This document shows, piece by piece, positions 17,075 through 26,014 of a stretch of DNA of 64,000 nucleotides. A model generated the notes under the pieces. The model was not told the origin of the DNA, made no database searches, and worked only from the letters and a program-made list of their open reading frames with translations. A program made the translations under genes and the position numbers. Every line of letters starts with the position of its first letter. Positions within the stretch are counted from its first letter, which is position 1. This DNA comes from Sulfobacillus acidophilus (GTDB lineage: Bacteria; Bacillota; Sulfobacillia; Sulfobacillales; Sulfobacillaceae): the NCBI GenBank assembly GCA_003023745.1, contig PXYV01000010.1, forward strand, positions 1 through 64,000, given 5' to 3'.

Positions 17075-18208
17075 CTATAGGCCCATCCGCTTGGCGATAA
17101 TGTTCAGTTGTACTTCGCTGGTACCTCCTCCAATGGTCATAATGCGGGCGTCTCGGTAAATTCTTTCCAAGGGATGGTCCTGCAAGTAGCCCGCGCCGCC
17201 CAGAATTTGAATGGCATCGTAAGCCACTTGATTGACCATCTCGCCACAGAAGTACTTAGCCATCGAAGCCAACTCCGAAAAGTCATCCGCTTCGTCCGCC
17301 ACCGTGGCCGCATGTGCCAACAACTGCCGACCTGCTTCGAGCCGCACTGCCATCTGAGCTAGTTTATGGCGCACGGCTTGAAACTCCGCAATAATGACTC
17401 CGAATTGGGAACGGCTGGTCGCATAAGCCTTCGCCACCGCAAGCGCCTCCTGAGCCAGCCCTATGCTGGAGGCTGACAAGAGCAGTCGTTCGTAGTTGAA
17501 GTCTTCCATGATGTAGTAAAAACCGGCTCCAGCTTCGCCTATCACCTGAGCGGCCGGCACCCAGCAGTTGTCGAAGTAAACTGGCGCGGTCTCCGAAGTC
17601 CACCACCCCAGTTTCTTCAGATGCCCACCAATAATGACTCCTGGAGAATTACGGTCAACCACAAACAAGGTGATTGCATGGTGGGGATCTGAACCCGGGG
17701 TTTTAGCGGCTACCACCATAAAGTCGGCAAAGGGCGAATTGGTAATAAACATCTTCTGGCCTTTGATGCGATATCCAGACCCATCTGGAACGGCTACCGT
17801 TTCAATGCCTGCCACATTGGACCCATGATTAGGTTCGGTAACGGCAATGGCCGCCATACGCTCTCCGAGAATGGCTGGTTTCAGATACATGCTTTGCTGT
17901 TCGGTTGTCCCGTGTAGATACAGAGGATAGATCGAGAGAAATTGAACTAAGGTGGTAGCAGCAATACCGCCGGATGCATGTGATAGTTCTTCAATGACTA
18001 GTGTTTGGCCTAATTTGCCTAAACCAGCGCCGCCAACCGACTCGGGAAATCCCGCCCCAAAACACCCGAGTTGCCCCATTTCCCGAGTGACATCAATGGG
18101 AAACCGCTGATTCGCTTCGTACTCGGCTACCAGAGGACGCAGGCGAGAATCGACGAATCGTTGGAGTGTTTCGCGTAGAATCAATAAATCGTCCTTCACC
18201 ACAATCAT
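17075..18208 (-). CDS. Acyl-CoA dehydrogenase
   Basis: About 377 residues. FAD/substrate signatures AIAVTEPNHGSNVAG and MFITNSPFADF; C-terminal ILGGAGYLQDHPLERIYRDA. The classic catalytic Glu position is Gly (MTIGGGTSEVQ), while helix G contains Glu (FNYERLLLSAS), the arrangement of isovaleryl-CoA dehydrogenase and other enzymes for branched substrates. The ATG follows AGGGAGGT; the eight extra in-frame codons upstream contain the ribosome site. With MaoC hydratase in the same operon it would make the enoyl-CoA to be hydrated. Confidence 0.88.
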   Translation of the reverse strand: MIVVKDDLLILRETLQRFVDSRLRPLVAEYEANQRFPIDVTREMGQLGCFGAGFPESVGGAGLGKLGQTLVIEELSHASGGIAATTLVQFLSIYPLYLHGTTEQQSMYLKPAILGERMAAIAVTEPNHGSNVAGIETVAVPDGSGYRIKGQKMFITNSPFADFMVVAAKTPGSDPHHAITLFVVDRNSPGVIIGGHLKKLGWWTSETAPVYFDNCWVPAAQVIGEAGAGFYYIMEDFNYERLLLSASSIGLAQEALAVAKAYATSRSQFGVIIAEFQAVRHKLAQMAVRLEAGRQLLAHAATVADEADDFSELASMAKYFCGEMVNQVAYDAIQILGGAGYLQDHPLERIYRDARIMTIGGGTSEVQLNIIAKRMGL

Positions 18209-18244
18209 GATAAACCTCCCTGCTGTTGTCATGGTCCAACACGG

Positions 18245-19747
18245 CTAGGCGTGTTGCGGTAGAACGGGCGGCGGTTCCGACTCTAATAACCTTCGCACCG
18301 CATCACGATCGACCGCGCCGTTTTTCCGGGGAATGCGGGCCATCGTAACAAATTCGCGTGGCACCTTGAATGCGGCAATGCGCTCTCGGCAAAACACCGC
18401 AAGCTCCTCGGGAGAAACAGCTGCGCCGGGTCGTAGCACCACAGCAGCACAAACACGCTCTTGCCACACCGGATCGGCACGTCCCACCACACAAGCTTGA
18501 AGCACTTCCGGGTGGGCACACAACACGAGTTCCACTTCGGCGGGATAAACATTTTCACCACCCGACTTAATGAGATACTTATCGTCGGTGCGACCAACAA
18601 ATATCCACCGCCCGTGATCAACTTTCAATACATCTCCTGTCTTCAGCCAACCATCGACTGTCAACCGGGTAGGCCGGTCAGGCCAATAACGCTCCACCAC
18701 GGTTGGCCCCCTAATCCAGAGTTCTCCGGCCATACCGGACGACAAAGGGCGCCCGTCCAGATCGCGAATGCTCATCCATGTCAGGCAAAGAGGTTCACCA
18801 ACGTAACCCGCTTCGTCTTGGTCTCCGTGCACTTCACCCATAGTGGCCAACCCTGCAATCTCCGTTTGGCCGTAGAGATTGAACCAACACACGCCTAGCT
18901 TGACAAAGCGTTGAATGACTTCGAGCGAATCAATACCGACAATTAGTCTTAGACGCCCGATAGCGACCGATTCCCACGCCAGAGCATCTCCAAGACGTTG
19001 TGCCATTGGTGCAAATTCGCTAAAAAAGGTGACGCGACCTTCCCGCACCAGATCTGCCGCTGTCGGCGCATCGAACGTAGGCGGTAGCACGTTAGTGGCT
19101 CCAAAACAGCCGCTCATCACCGCAAAGCAGGCACCAAACATGTGAAATAACGGCAGAAAATTCCCATAGCCATCAGCACTGGATAATCCCAACCTCAGTC
19201 CTATTTGCAAACTCTGCGCCAACAGATTGCGACTAGTCACGATCGCGCCTTGAGGCTTGCCGTCAACTGCAGCAGTGTAAAAGATGCCCATTGGCGCGGT
19301 AGCAGGTGGCGATAACCCTTCCCAAACCGGCGAGGTGTCGATCATTTGGTCATGTTCCACCCAGCCTATTATCGGCAACTTGGGCGCTACCGTGACAAGA
19401 CGGGCTCGGCACTCCTCGGAGTCTGCCACGCCCAGCGCCGGATCGCATTGGTCGATAATGTATTGAACCTCACTACGGCTAAGCCGCACGTTAATGGGCA
19501 CCAGTAGCGCCCCGAGTCGCACGCAGGCCCAATATAACTCCACGTAACGATGGCAGTTTCCCGCCAGAACTACGATCCGCGACCCGAGTTGGATGTGGTA
19601 GAAAGAAGCGAGTCCCGAAGCGAGGCGATTTATCCGGTCGCGAAAGTCCTCGTAGTTAAATTGCCCTGCATGGCAATCGACCGCAAGCACACGGGGATTG
19701 AGGTCACTAGCCCGCTCCAATGCGTTCCACAAACTGTACTCGCTCAT
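18245..19747 (-). CDS. Acyl-CoA synthetase-like (ANL) protein with altered catalytic loops
   Basis: 500 residues, FadD-like. Typical blocks are LPLFHMFGACFAVM, NLYGQTEIAGLATMG, GWLKTGDVLKVD, GRTDDKYLIKSGGENVYPAE. Two key sites differ. The phosphate loop (YTSGTTGKPKG) reads YTAAVDGKPQGA, and the C-terminal catalytic Lys region (GK) reads IPRKNGAVDRDA, with no Lys at the expected position. The first variant occurs in some uncharacterised synthetase subfamilies; both together suggest reduced or changed adenylation. The ATG has GGGAGGG upstream. A full PaaK-type ligase is encoded just before it. Confidence 0.78.
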   Translation of the reverse strand: MSEYSLWNALERASDLNPRVLAVDCHAGQFNYEDFRDRINRLASGLASFYHIQLGSRIVVLAGNCHRYVELYWACVRLGALLVPINVRLSRSEVQYIIDQCDPALGVADSEECRARLVTVAPKLPIIGWVEHDQMIDTSPVWEGLSPPATAPMGIFYTAAVDGKPQGAIVTSRNLLAQSLQIGLRLGLSSADGYGNFLPLFHMFGACFAVMSGCFGATNVLPPTFDAPTAADLVREGRVTFFSEFAPMAQRLGDALAWESVAIGRLRLIVGIDSLEVIQRFVKLGVCWFNLYGQTEIAGLATMGEVHGDQDEAGYVGEPLCLTWMSIRDLDGRPLSSGMAGELWIRGPTVVERYWPDRPTRLTVDGWLKTGDVLKVDHGRWIFVGRTDDKYLIKSGGENVYPAEVELVLCAHPEVLQACVVGRADPVWQERVCAAVVLRPGAAVSPEELAVFCRERIAAFKVPREFVTMARIPRKNGAVDRDAVRRLLESEPPPVLPQHA

Positions 19748-19763
19748 GTTCCCTCCCGCGCAA

Positions 19764-21083
19764 TTAGACGGATTCCACGGCAACGCGCTGAAACTTGACC
19801 GTGCCGATGCCGATCTGCCCGGGATTGACTAGCTGGACCGTAGTCGGCACCTGAAGTTCCTCGGCAATGGCGTCTTCGAGTTGGGAGACAAACCGGACCT
19901 CGTCGTGGATCCGATCTGCATGGCGAGTAGTGCGGACAATCAAGCGCGGCTGTGGCTGGACCGGGGATTTGACTAGCTGGTACTGAGCAAACTCGGTGGC
20001 CGGAAACCGCCAAAGAACGTTTTCAACATCGTCGCTAAAGACGCGAACGCCGCCAACCTCAACAGACCAAGCCATGCGCCCACGGTACGTTAGCCGCACA
20101 TGAGTTGAACCGCATGGACATGAGTTATAGTCCGCACGCACAATATCCTCCAACCTATAGCGGAGATATGGGCAGGCTTCCGCCCACAAATTTGTCACAG
20201 TCAGCTCCCCTTCTTGACCGGGCTCAACCGGTTCATGGGTCACCGGGTCAAGCACTTCTACAATGGTGCGGTCTTCGGGCATATGCATGCTAGGAATCGA
20301 ATACGGGCATTCCGATTCCGATAGGTACTGATCGCCTCCACCGCCCATATTCCAGTACGGAACGCCCCAAGCTTCTTCCAATAGTTTTCGCCGAGTCGGC
20401 GTGGTTAAGGCAGCCGAGTAGATAAAGCGCAGATTCGGATGAACCGTCTTGGGATCCAAGTCGCGCTGCCGCAAATAGTTAATTTCAAATTCCGGATGAT
20501 ACGTGAACAAACACGTCATATCAGCTCCCGCCAGCATTTCCAAGTTGGTTTGCGCAATTGACCGATTGTCCGGCTCAAGGGAATACACGGTCGCACCGAT
20601 TCGTCGTGCTCCCGGTGCCGTCATCGTAAAGCCGTGCCAACTCATGGCCGATTCCAGCCAATTGTTGGTGACATCGCCACTACGAATACCCACGCGGTAC
20701 AGCATGCGCGCAAACTGGTCGGTCACGTCATCCCAGTCTTTCTGTGTCAATCCATAGACGTTAGGCAGACCTGAAGTCCCCGTGCTGTGATGCATCCGCA
20801 CCAGTAATTTTGGTGGCACGCACAAGGTGCCGCTGAATGGGTCGTGAGTTTTTTTGCGCCATTCCCGAAGGTCATCCTTGCTCATGGTCGGCAGTTTGGT
20901 CAGATCGCTCAGACCATGGATATCATTCGGACTAATCCCAGCCCGCGAGTACCATTGCCTATAAAACTCGCTGTTGTGATAGACCCAATCGACCTGGCGA
21001 ACCAATCGCATCCCTTGCAAGGATTCAATTTGCGCACGCGGAAGCGTTTCAATCATCGGATCCCAAAATAGCGACTGAGACAT
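19764..21083 (-). CDS. PaaK-family CoA ligase
   Basis: 439 residues. It has a usable phosphate loop (MHHSTGTSGLPNVYG, near residue 105), GGGGDQYLSESE in the YG-E region, YLRYRLEDIVRAD, a CPCGS zinc-type pair and the hinge YRGRMAWSVEVGGVRVF. The C-terminus TVKFQRVAVESV is short but retains a Lys. It likely activates the acid that feeds the minus cluster. It follows the MaoC gene by about 56 bases with its own GGAGG-rich site. Confidence 0.8.
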   Translation of the reverse strand: MSQSLFWDPMIETLPRAQIESLQGMRLVRQVDWVYHNSEFYRQWYSRAGISPNDIHGLSDLTKLPTMSKDDLREWRKKTHDPFSGTLCVPPKLLVRMHHSTGTSGLPNVYGLTQKDWDDVTDQFARMLYRVGIRSGDVTNNWLESAMSWHGFTMTAPGARRIGATVYSLEPDNRSIAQTNLEMLAGADMTCLFTYHPEFEINYLRQRDLDPKTVHPNLRFIYSAALTTPTRRKLLEEAWGVPYWNMGGGGDQYLSESECPYSIPSMHMPEDRTIVEVLDPVTHEPVEPGQEGELTVTNLWAEACPYLRYRLEDIVRADYNSCPCGSTHVRLTYRGRMAWSVEVGGVRVFSDDVENVLWRFPATEFAQYQLVKSPVQPQPRLIVRTTRHADRIHDEVRFVSQLEDAIAEELQVPTTVQLVNPGQIGIGTVKFQRVAVESV

Positions 21084-21139
21084 GTTTCCCTAAATCCTCC
21101 TTCATCGCATTTTGTTACGACTCACGGCAACAATCGGGG

Positions 21140-21565
21140 CTATCGGCGAACTAATGTAGTTACGTCCATTTGTAAAACGGGTCCGCTGCGCTCCGTGAAT
21201 ACGTGAATGCGGATATCACAATAGCCTCGGTCAGGAATTCGATGGGGGCGCAAACGCATAATCCGTGTTTCCGTCCAAAGTCGATCGTTAGGATACACCG
21301 GTCGCAAAAACCTCAGGTGCATCCGAACTCCGGCCAACACATCATCTCCCCAGATACCTTCGGCAATCCACGAACGCATACCCAATGCGGTTGTGTGCAT
21401 ACCCGAAGCGATGATCCCACTGAATGGACCGACGAGAGCCTTTGCATTGTCCAGGTGTAAATATTGAGGATCCCACTCCGTTGCAAATCGCACTATGTCA
21501 TCATGACTCACAAAGACCACGGGCGTTCGATACACCGCGTCTTCTTGCAGTTGGTCAAACCTCAA
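21140..21565 (-). CDS. MaoC-like (R)-hydratase, hotdog fold
   Basis: 141 residues. The R-hydratase signature is present: FATEWDPQYLHLD with catalytic Asp and His five residues apart, followed by GPFSGIIASGMHTTAL. Such enzymes hydrate 2-enoyl-CoA; in steroid side-chain breakdown the MaoC protein ChsH1 acts just before the aldolase. First gene of the minus cluster. The start is TTG with AGGTGGTGA upstream. Confidence 0.82.
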   Translation of the reverse strand: MRFDQLQEDAVYRTPVVFVSHDDIVRFATEWDPQYLHLDNAKALVGPFSGIIASGMHTTALGMRSWIAEGIWGDDVLAGVRMHLRFLRPVYPNDRLWTETRIMRLRPHRIPDRGYCDIRIHVFTERSGPVLQMDVTTLVRR

Positions 21566-21578
21566 CGGCTCACCACCT

Positions 21579-21598
21579 AAAACTAACTGGTTAGTTTT
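21579..21598 (-). promoter_or_regulatory. 20-bp perfect palindrome (operator) at the minus-cluster promoter
   Basis: Arms AAAACTAAC and GTTAGTTTT around a central TG. It abuts the -10 box and covers the expected transcription start, the classical place for TetR-type repression. The TetR encoded inside the operon is the best candidate for binding it. Confidence 0.6.
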
Positions 21599-21627
21599 TA
21601 TTTAACTCTCTAGTATTTAAAAGTCAA
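21599..21627 (-). promoter_or_regulatory. SigA-type promoter of the minus cluster, with embedded operator
   Basis: On the minus strand TTGACT (21622-21627) and TAAATA (21599-21604) are 17 bp apart. The spacer holds a near-copy (21605-21616; 11 of 12 bases) of the operator core at the first TetR gene. Two different regulators could therefore act here, one between the hexamers and one just downstream. Confidence 0.65.
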
Positions 21628-22519
21628 TAATAATTCTTCCGATCCTTCCGACAAAACTCACAACAAAGAGGGATTTGCCACCGTAATTCCAGCATATCGA
21701 ACGGCTGAGGGAATTTACCGACGCGCAACGAGAACACCGAGCAGCAGGCTTTTCTCATCAAGTCCTGAGTACCCCTCCTAGAAATTTTGCAGCAGAGAGG
21801 TTGAGATAATCTGTCGAACTGGGTTTATAATGCAAACAAAATTCAAAGGTTGGCTTGAACGGGGATTAGATGCGAGAACTGTACGACGGTCGGACCAGAG
21901 GGCGAATTCGCTTCGTCGCCATCGATCTTTTAAGTCCCAGATTTCGTTATGCCATTGCCGCTCGAATTTTTGGGCGGTATTGGTTGCAACGATAAGATTC
22001 AGGGGGTTCGTGCTTGGGTTCAAAGCATGGTTACAAGATTCTTGTAACGGGCAATAACCTTCATAACCACCTATGACTAATGATTCACAGCACGGTCACT
22101 CAAGTTTGAACAGAAAGTAGTCCACGTTTTGTACGTCTATGAAAGCCGAATTTTTCCGTACACGCACCAGAGCGACTCATACGCCGCCTGTAGGGCGATT
22201 AGGTTGGAGAGGATGCCGTTAGACGACGCCCACCGCAACAAAACCATCTATTTGGACGACACAACAAAGACATACCTTGCTCATCAATTCCTAAATTCAC
22301 GAACTAGAGTCCGCCAATGCGGCGAGCAAATGTGCCGACTTTTCCCCAGGTTGGTTCAAGCTTTCGGAACGATTCTAGTAGCGAGCACAGCAAAACAGCT
22401 CCACTGTCGTTTCACAGTAATGCGATTTGATTCACTTGCTCTCCACCATCGGATCGAAAAACTTTTTTGCGTCATCCGGTTCTACCACTGGCACGGGCAT
22501 GCACTTAGAAATAGGTAGA
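21628..22519. other. Gene-poor region between two minus-strand operons
   Basis: Nearly 900 bases without a convincing gene. Several open frames of 60-130 codons exist on both strands, but none has a good ribosome site or a recognisable domain. No terminal repeats of an insertion sequence are evident. Confidence 0.5.
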
Positions 22520-23296
22520 CTATTGCTTCGACGGCCACTGAGGCGGTCGTTTTTCTATAAACGCCGCCACGCCCTCCCGCGAATCTTCGGACAAGGCCAC
22601 GAGCGTGACTAGATCTCGTAGAGCGGTCAGCGCATCGGCCATCTCCAAATCTTGTGCGCGTCGCCACCCTTCTTTGCCCAACCGGGCAATGACGGGACTA
22701 CCCACGCGAATCTCGTTAGCCAATTGCCAGGCTTCGTGCAACGCCTGACCCTCGGCAGCAATTCGATTCACTAATCCCCAGCGCTCGGCCGTGTTTGCGT
22801 CGATCAGGCGACCGGTCAGACTCAACTCCAACGTGCGACGCATCCCAATCAAGCGGGAAATGGGCGCGGTCACCACCATCGGATACAACCCCACCTTCAC
22901 CTCGGGAAGACCAAATTGGGTGTTCTCGTCCGCCACCAAGAGATCGACGCCGGCAGCCAACCCCATACCGCCAGCCAACACATGGCCAAACACGGCTCCA
23001 ATCACGGGCTGCGGCAGTTGCTGCAACGACTGAATCAATTGTGCCATTTTGCCAAAATAGGTGCGTACTTGCTCGGAAGATCGTAAACTCCCCACCTCCG
23101 CCAAATCCGCTCCCGAACAAAAGGCCTTCTCGCCGGCACCGGTTAAGATGACGACTTCCACCCCCGGATCGTGGGCAATATCGACCAGCACTGCCAATAG
23201 TTCTTCGATCGTTTCGCTATTTAAGGCGTTGCGCACATGCGGCCGATTTAATACCACCTGCGTAATGGGTCCGCGTTCCCAATTGACATTAGCCAT
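22520..23296 (-). CDS. Enoyl-CoA hydratase, probable methylglutaconyl-CoA hydratase
   Basis: 258 residues. Oxyanion segment AFCSGADLAEV; the first acid is replaced (LAGGMGLAAGVDLLVA) while the second is kept (FGLPEVKVGLYPMVV), a pattern common in YngF/LiuC-like hydratases. It starts inside the end of the HMG-CoA lyase gene (8-base overlap). In a leucine operon it would hydrate 3-methylglutaconyl-CoA to HMG-CoA. Last gene of the operon; no clear terminator follows. Confidence 0.82.
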   Translation of the reverse strand: MANVNWERGPITQVVLNRPHVRNALNSETIEELLAVLVDIAHDPGVEVVILTGAGEKAFCSGADLAEVGSLRSSEQVRTYFGKMAQLIQSLQQLPQPVIGAVFGHVLAGGMGLAAGVDLLVADENTQFGLPEVKVGLYPMVVTAPISRLIGMRRTLELSLTGRLIDANTAERWGLVNRIAAEGQALHEAWQLANEIRVGSPVIARLGKEGWRRAQDLEMADALTALRDLVTLVALSEDSREGVAAFIEKRPPQWPSKQ

Positions 23297-24233
23297 CGAT
23301 TACTCCTTCAACGCCCGTGGGCACCATGCGGCCTCCGGCCTGGTACACCCGTGACGGCACGGAATGCCCGATCGCACTTTCCAAAAAACGCGTCGCGTCC
23401 ATCAATCGCTCCAGGTCAATGCCGGTTTTAATACCCATTTCTTGTAAGCAATACACCGCATCTTCCGTGGCCAAATTTCCACCAGCACCCGGTGAAAATG
23501 GCGAGCCGCCAATCCCCCCCAATGCCGTCTCAAACCGCACGCATCCAGCCATAATTCCGGCCAACAAGTTCGCTAACGCCGTGCCGCGATTGTCGTGAAA
23601 ATGTAACCCCACCCGAATCATCGGCGCATTCAGTCGAAACGCATGCACCATTTCCGCAACTTGCAGCGGGTTCGCCGCCCCCACCGTGTCCCCCAAGGTG
23701 ATGTCAGCGATCCCCATGCTTTCCAAGCGCACCGAGAGATCGAGGACCGAGTGTACCGGAACCCGCCCCTCATAGGGGCAGGCAAACGCGGTGACAATCA
23801 CCGCCGTGACCGGTACCGCTTCCCCCCGCGCCATATCGCAGATGCGGTGAAACCCGCCTAACGACTCTGAAATGGAACAATGCACATTCTTATAATTATG
23901 CGTTTCACTGGCCGACACGAAGACCATCAATTCATCAGGCTTGGCCGCCAAGGCCAGTTCCGCGCCCTTAGGATTCGGCACCAAAGCGGTGTAGGTCACT
24001 CCCGGCTTGCGCTCGATGCGTGCCATCACCTCGTTCGCGCCCGCCATCTGTGGCAGCCACTTGGGGCTGACAAACGACGTGACTTCAATGTGCGGAACAC
24101 CCGCCGCCGTTAGGAGATCAACAAGGTGAACCCGGTCCGAGACCGATAACGGCTTAGGTTCAAACTGCAATCCATCCCGCGGTGATACATCTTTTATTTC
24201 CACTCGCTCGGGCAAATCCGCGCGCTCCAACAT
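23289..24233 (-). CDS. Hydroxymethylglutaryl-CoA lyase
   Basis: 314 residues, TIM barrel of the DRE-TIM family. VEIKDVSPRDGLQ is the N-terminal catalytic/metal segment; TAFACPYEGRV and LHFHDNRGTALAN supply further metal ligands. It splits HMG-CoA to acetoacetate and acetyl-CoA. The loop that usually reads GGCPYAxGAxGN reads GGSPFSPGAGGN: Ser replaces the active-site Cys (Cys266 in the human enzyme). The ATG has a strong AGGAGG; upstream codons of the frame are carboxyltransferase shadow. Confidence 0.83.
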   Translation of the reverse strand: MLERADLPERVEIKDVSPRDGLQFEPKPLSVSDRVHLVDLLTAAGVPHIEVTSFVSPKWLPQMAGANEVMARIERKPGVTYTALVPNPKGAELALAAKPDELMVFVSASETHNYKNVHCSISESLGGFHRICDMARGEAVPVTAVIVTAFACPYEGRVPVHSVLDLSVRLESMGIADITLGDTVGAANPLQVAEMVHAFRLNAPMIRVGLHFHDNRGTALANLLAGIMAGCVRFETALGGIGGSPFSPGAGGNLATEDAVYCLQEMGIKTGIDLERLMDATRFLESAIGHSVPSRVYQAGGRMVPTGVEGVIDG

Positions 24234-24246
24234 CCTGGATCCTCCT

Positions 24247-25779
24247 TTAAACTGGGGTAACCGGGTGCCGCCGACGACTAAATTCCCGATTTTTATTCTC
24301 ATACAAGGCCAACCGTCTCGCTAATTCCAGTCGCAAGTCTTGAGGCACAATCACCTCGTCCACGACCAGCTCTGCGGCCAGCCGTCCAATGTCGATATCC
24401 TCCTGATATTCTTCCTGTTTGGCTTTCACGAAGGCGCGGCGCTGGGACTCCTCCAACTCTTGAATATGGTTGTAATGCACGGCGTTCACTGCAGCTTCCG
24501 GACCCATGACCGCAATCTGAGCGGTCGGCAGCGCAATCGTGGCGTCTGTTCCGAAAGCTGGTCCCGCCATGGCGTATAAACCGGCTCCGTACGCCTTGCG
24601 CACGACCACGCTCAATTTCGGCACCGTCGCCTCGGAGACCACCTGAATGAGCTTGGCTCCGTGACGAATAATGCCAGCACGCTCCACTTTCGTCCCAATC
24701 ATAAAGCCAGGCACGTCGGCCAGAAAAATCAACGGCACGTTAAACGCGTCACACAGGTTGATAAAGCGGGCGGCCTTGTCCGCGCTGTCGACAAAGAGCA
24801 CCCCGCCTTTAACTTTGGACTGGTTGGCGACGATGCCCACCGCCCGGCCATCTATCCGCGCCAAGCCGGTAAGAATCTCAGGCGCAAACAAAGGTTTAAT
24901 CGGAAACCAACTCTCTTGATCGACAATTCGATCAATCACTTGCATCATATCAAATGGAATGTTCTGATTCTCGGGGATAATTCCGTCCCAGCCATCTGCG
25001 GCGGCGGGCCGCGGAGTAGCAAAAGGCGGTGCCGCCTCCCAGTTTTCCGGCATGTACGACAAGTACTGGCGGCCCCATGAAATCGCCTCTAACTCATCAC
25101 GGGCTAATAAATCTCCCACGCCGCTGACGGTGCAGTGCATACGGGCTCCGCCCATTTCTTCCAAAGACACTTTCTCCCCGATCACCATCTCTGCCATGCG
25201 AGGCGATCCCAAATACATCGACGCGTTATGTTCCACCATAATCACGATGTCGGTGAAGGCCGGGATATAAGCGCCGCCAGCCGCACTAGGTCCAAACAAA
25301 AGGCAGATTTGCGGGACACGGCCTGACAACTGAATCTGATTGTAAAAAATCCGGCCCGCTCCTCGCCTGCCCGGAAACATCTCCACTTGATCGGTGATGC
25401 GTGCGCCGGCCGAGTCGACCAGATAGAAGATGGGACAATTCAGCGCCAGCGCCTTTTCCTGGATACGCAAAATCTTCTCCACCGTGCGCGAACCCCATGA
25501 GCCCGCCTTGACGGTGGGATCGTTCGCCATAGCCACCACGGTACGGCCCTGGATCCGCCCCGTCACCGTCAATACCCCATCCGCCGCCAACTCCGGATCA
25601 CGATTGTTCGCCAAAAGGCCATCTTCAACCCAACCCGGATCGAAAAGTCGTCCTAATCGCTCGCGTACCTCAAACTTGCCCACATCAGCCAACCGCTGCC
25701 GGTATTTTTCAGGACCACCCTCTTTGATGCGCGCCCGCAAGGCGGTCAATTCCTCAGATTTCACCCCGTGCCCCCTCAC
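24247..25779 (-). CDS. Acyl-CoA carboxylase carboxyltransferase subunit (methylcrotonoyl/propionyl-CoA type)
   Basis: 510 residues, both crotonase-like halves present. Signatures are YLVDSAGARITDQVEMFPGR, LFGPSAAGGAYIPAF and LADVPGFMIGTKVERAGI. The SPRMAEMVIGEKVSLEEMGGA stretch is typical of methylcrotonoyl-CoA carboxylase beta chains. It moves carboxylate from carboxybiotin to the acyl-CoA. A biotin carrier is encoded just upstream, but no biotin carboxylase is in the operon. Confidence 0.88.
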   Translation of the reverse strand: MRGHGVKSEELTALRARIKEGGPEKYRQRLADVGKFEVRERLGRLFDPGWVEDGLLANNRDPELAADGVLTVTGRIQGRTVVAMANDPTVKAGSWGSRTVEKILRIQEKALALNCPIFYLVDSAGARITDQVEMFPGRRGAGRIFYNQIQLSGRVPQICLLFGPSAAGGAYIPAFTDIVIMVEHNASMYLGSPRMAEMVIGEKVSLEEMGGARMHCTVSGVGDLLARDELEAISWGRQYLSYMPENWEAAPPFATPRPAAADGWDGIIPENQNIPFDMMQVIDRIVDQESWFPIKPLFAPEILTGLARIDGRAVGIVANQSKVKGGVLFVDSADKAARFINLCDAFNVPLIFLADVPGFMIGTKVERAGIIRHGAKLIQVVSEATVPKLSVVVRKAYGAGLYAMAGPAFGTDATIALPTAQIAVMGPEAAVNAVHYNHIQELEESQRRAFVKAKQEEYQEDIDIGRLAAELVVDEVIVPQDLRLELARRLALYENKNREFSRRRHPVTPV

Positions 25780-25786
25780 TGACGCA

Positions 25787-25999
25787 TTAAGCCAAAATGA
25801 CTAAGGGATCGCCTTCATTGACGAAGGTTCCTTCTTCAGCCGGCACCTCATGGACGATACCGGCAGCTTCCGCCTCAATCGGAATCTCCATCTTCATCGA
25901 CTCCATGATCACCACCTCTTGGCCTACTTCCACGACGTCACCCGGTTTGACCAACACCTTGAACACCGTTCCTGCCAAACTTGCTACCACCGCTGTCAT
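25787..25999 (-). CDS. Biotin carrier protein (biotin/lipoyl attachment domain)
   Basis: 70 residues, a single biotinyl domain. The attachment Lys is in IMESMKMEIPIEA. It ends a few bases before the carboxyltransferase gene and would shuttle carboxybiotin to it. A free-standing carrier implies a separate biotin carboxylase subunit encoded elsewhere. Confidence 0.92.
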   Translation of the reverse strand: MTAVVASLAGTVFKVLVKPGDVVEVGQEVVIMESMKMEIPIEAEAAGIVHEVPAEEGTFVNEGDPLVILA

Positions 26000-26014
26000 C
26001 CCAACGTTCCCTCC

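Noticed and set aside
22129-22518. 129-codon open frame in the region after the minus cluster
   Set aside because: No ribosome site or known domain; several similar chance frames occur on both strands there.
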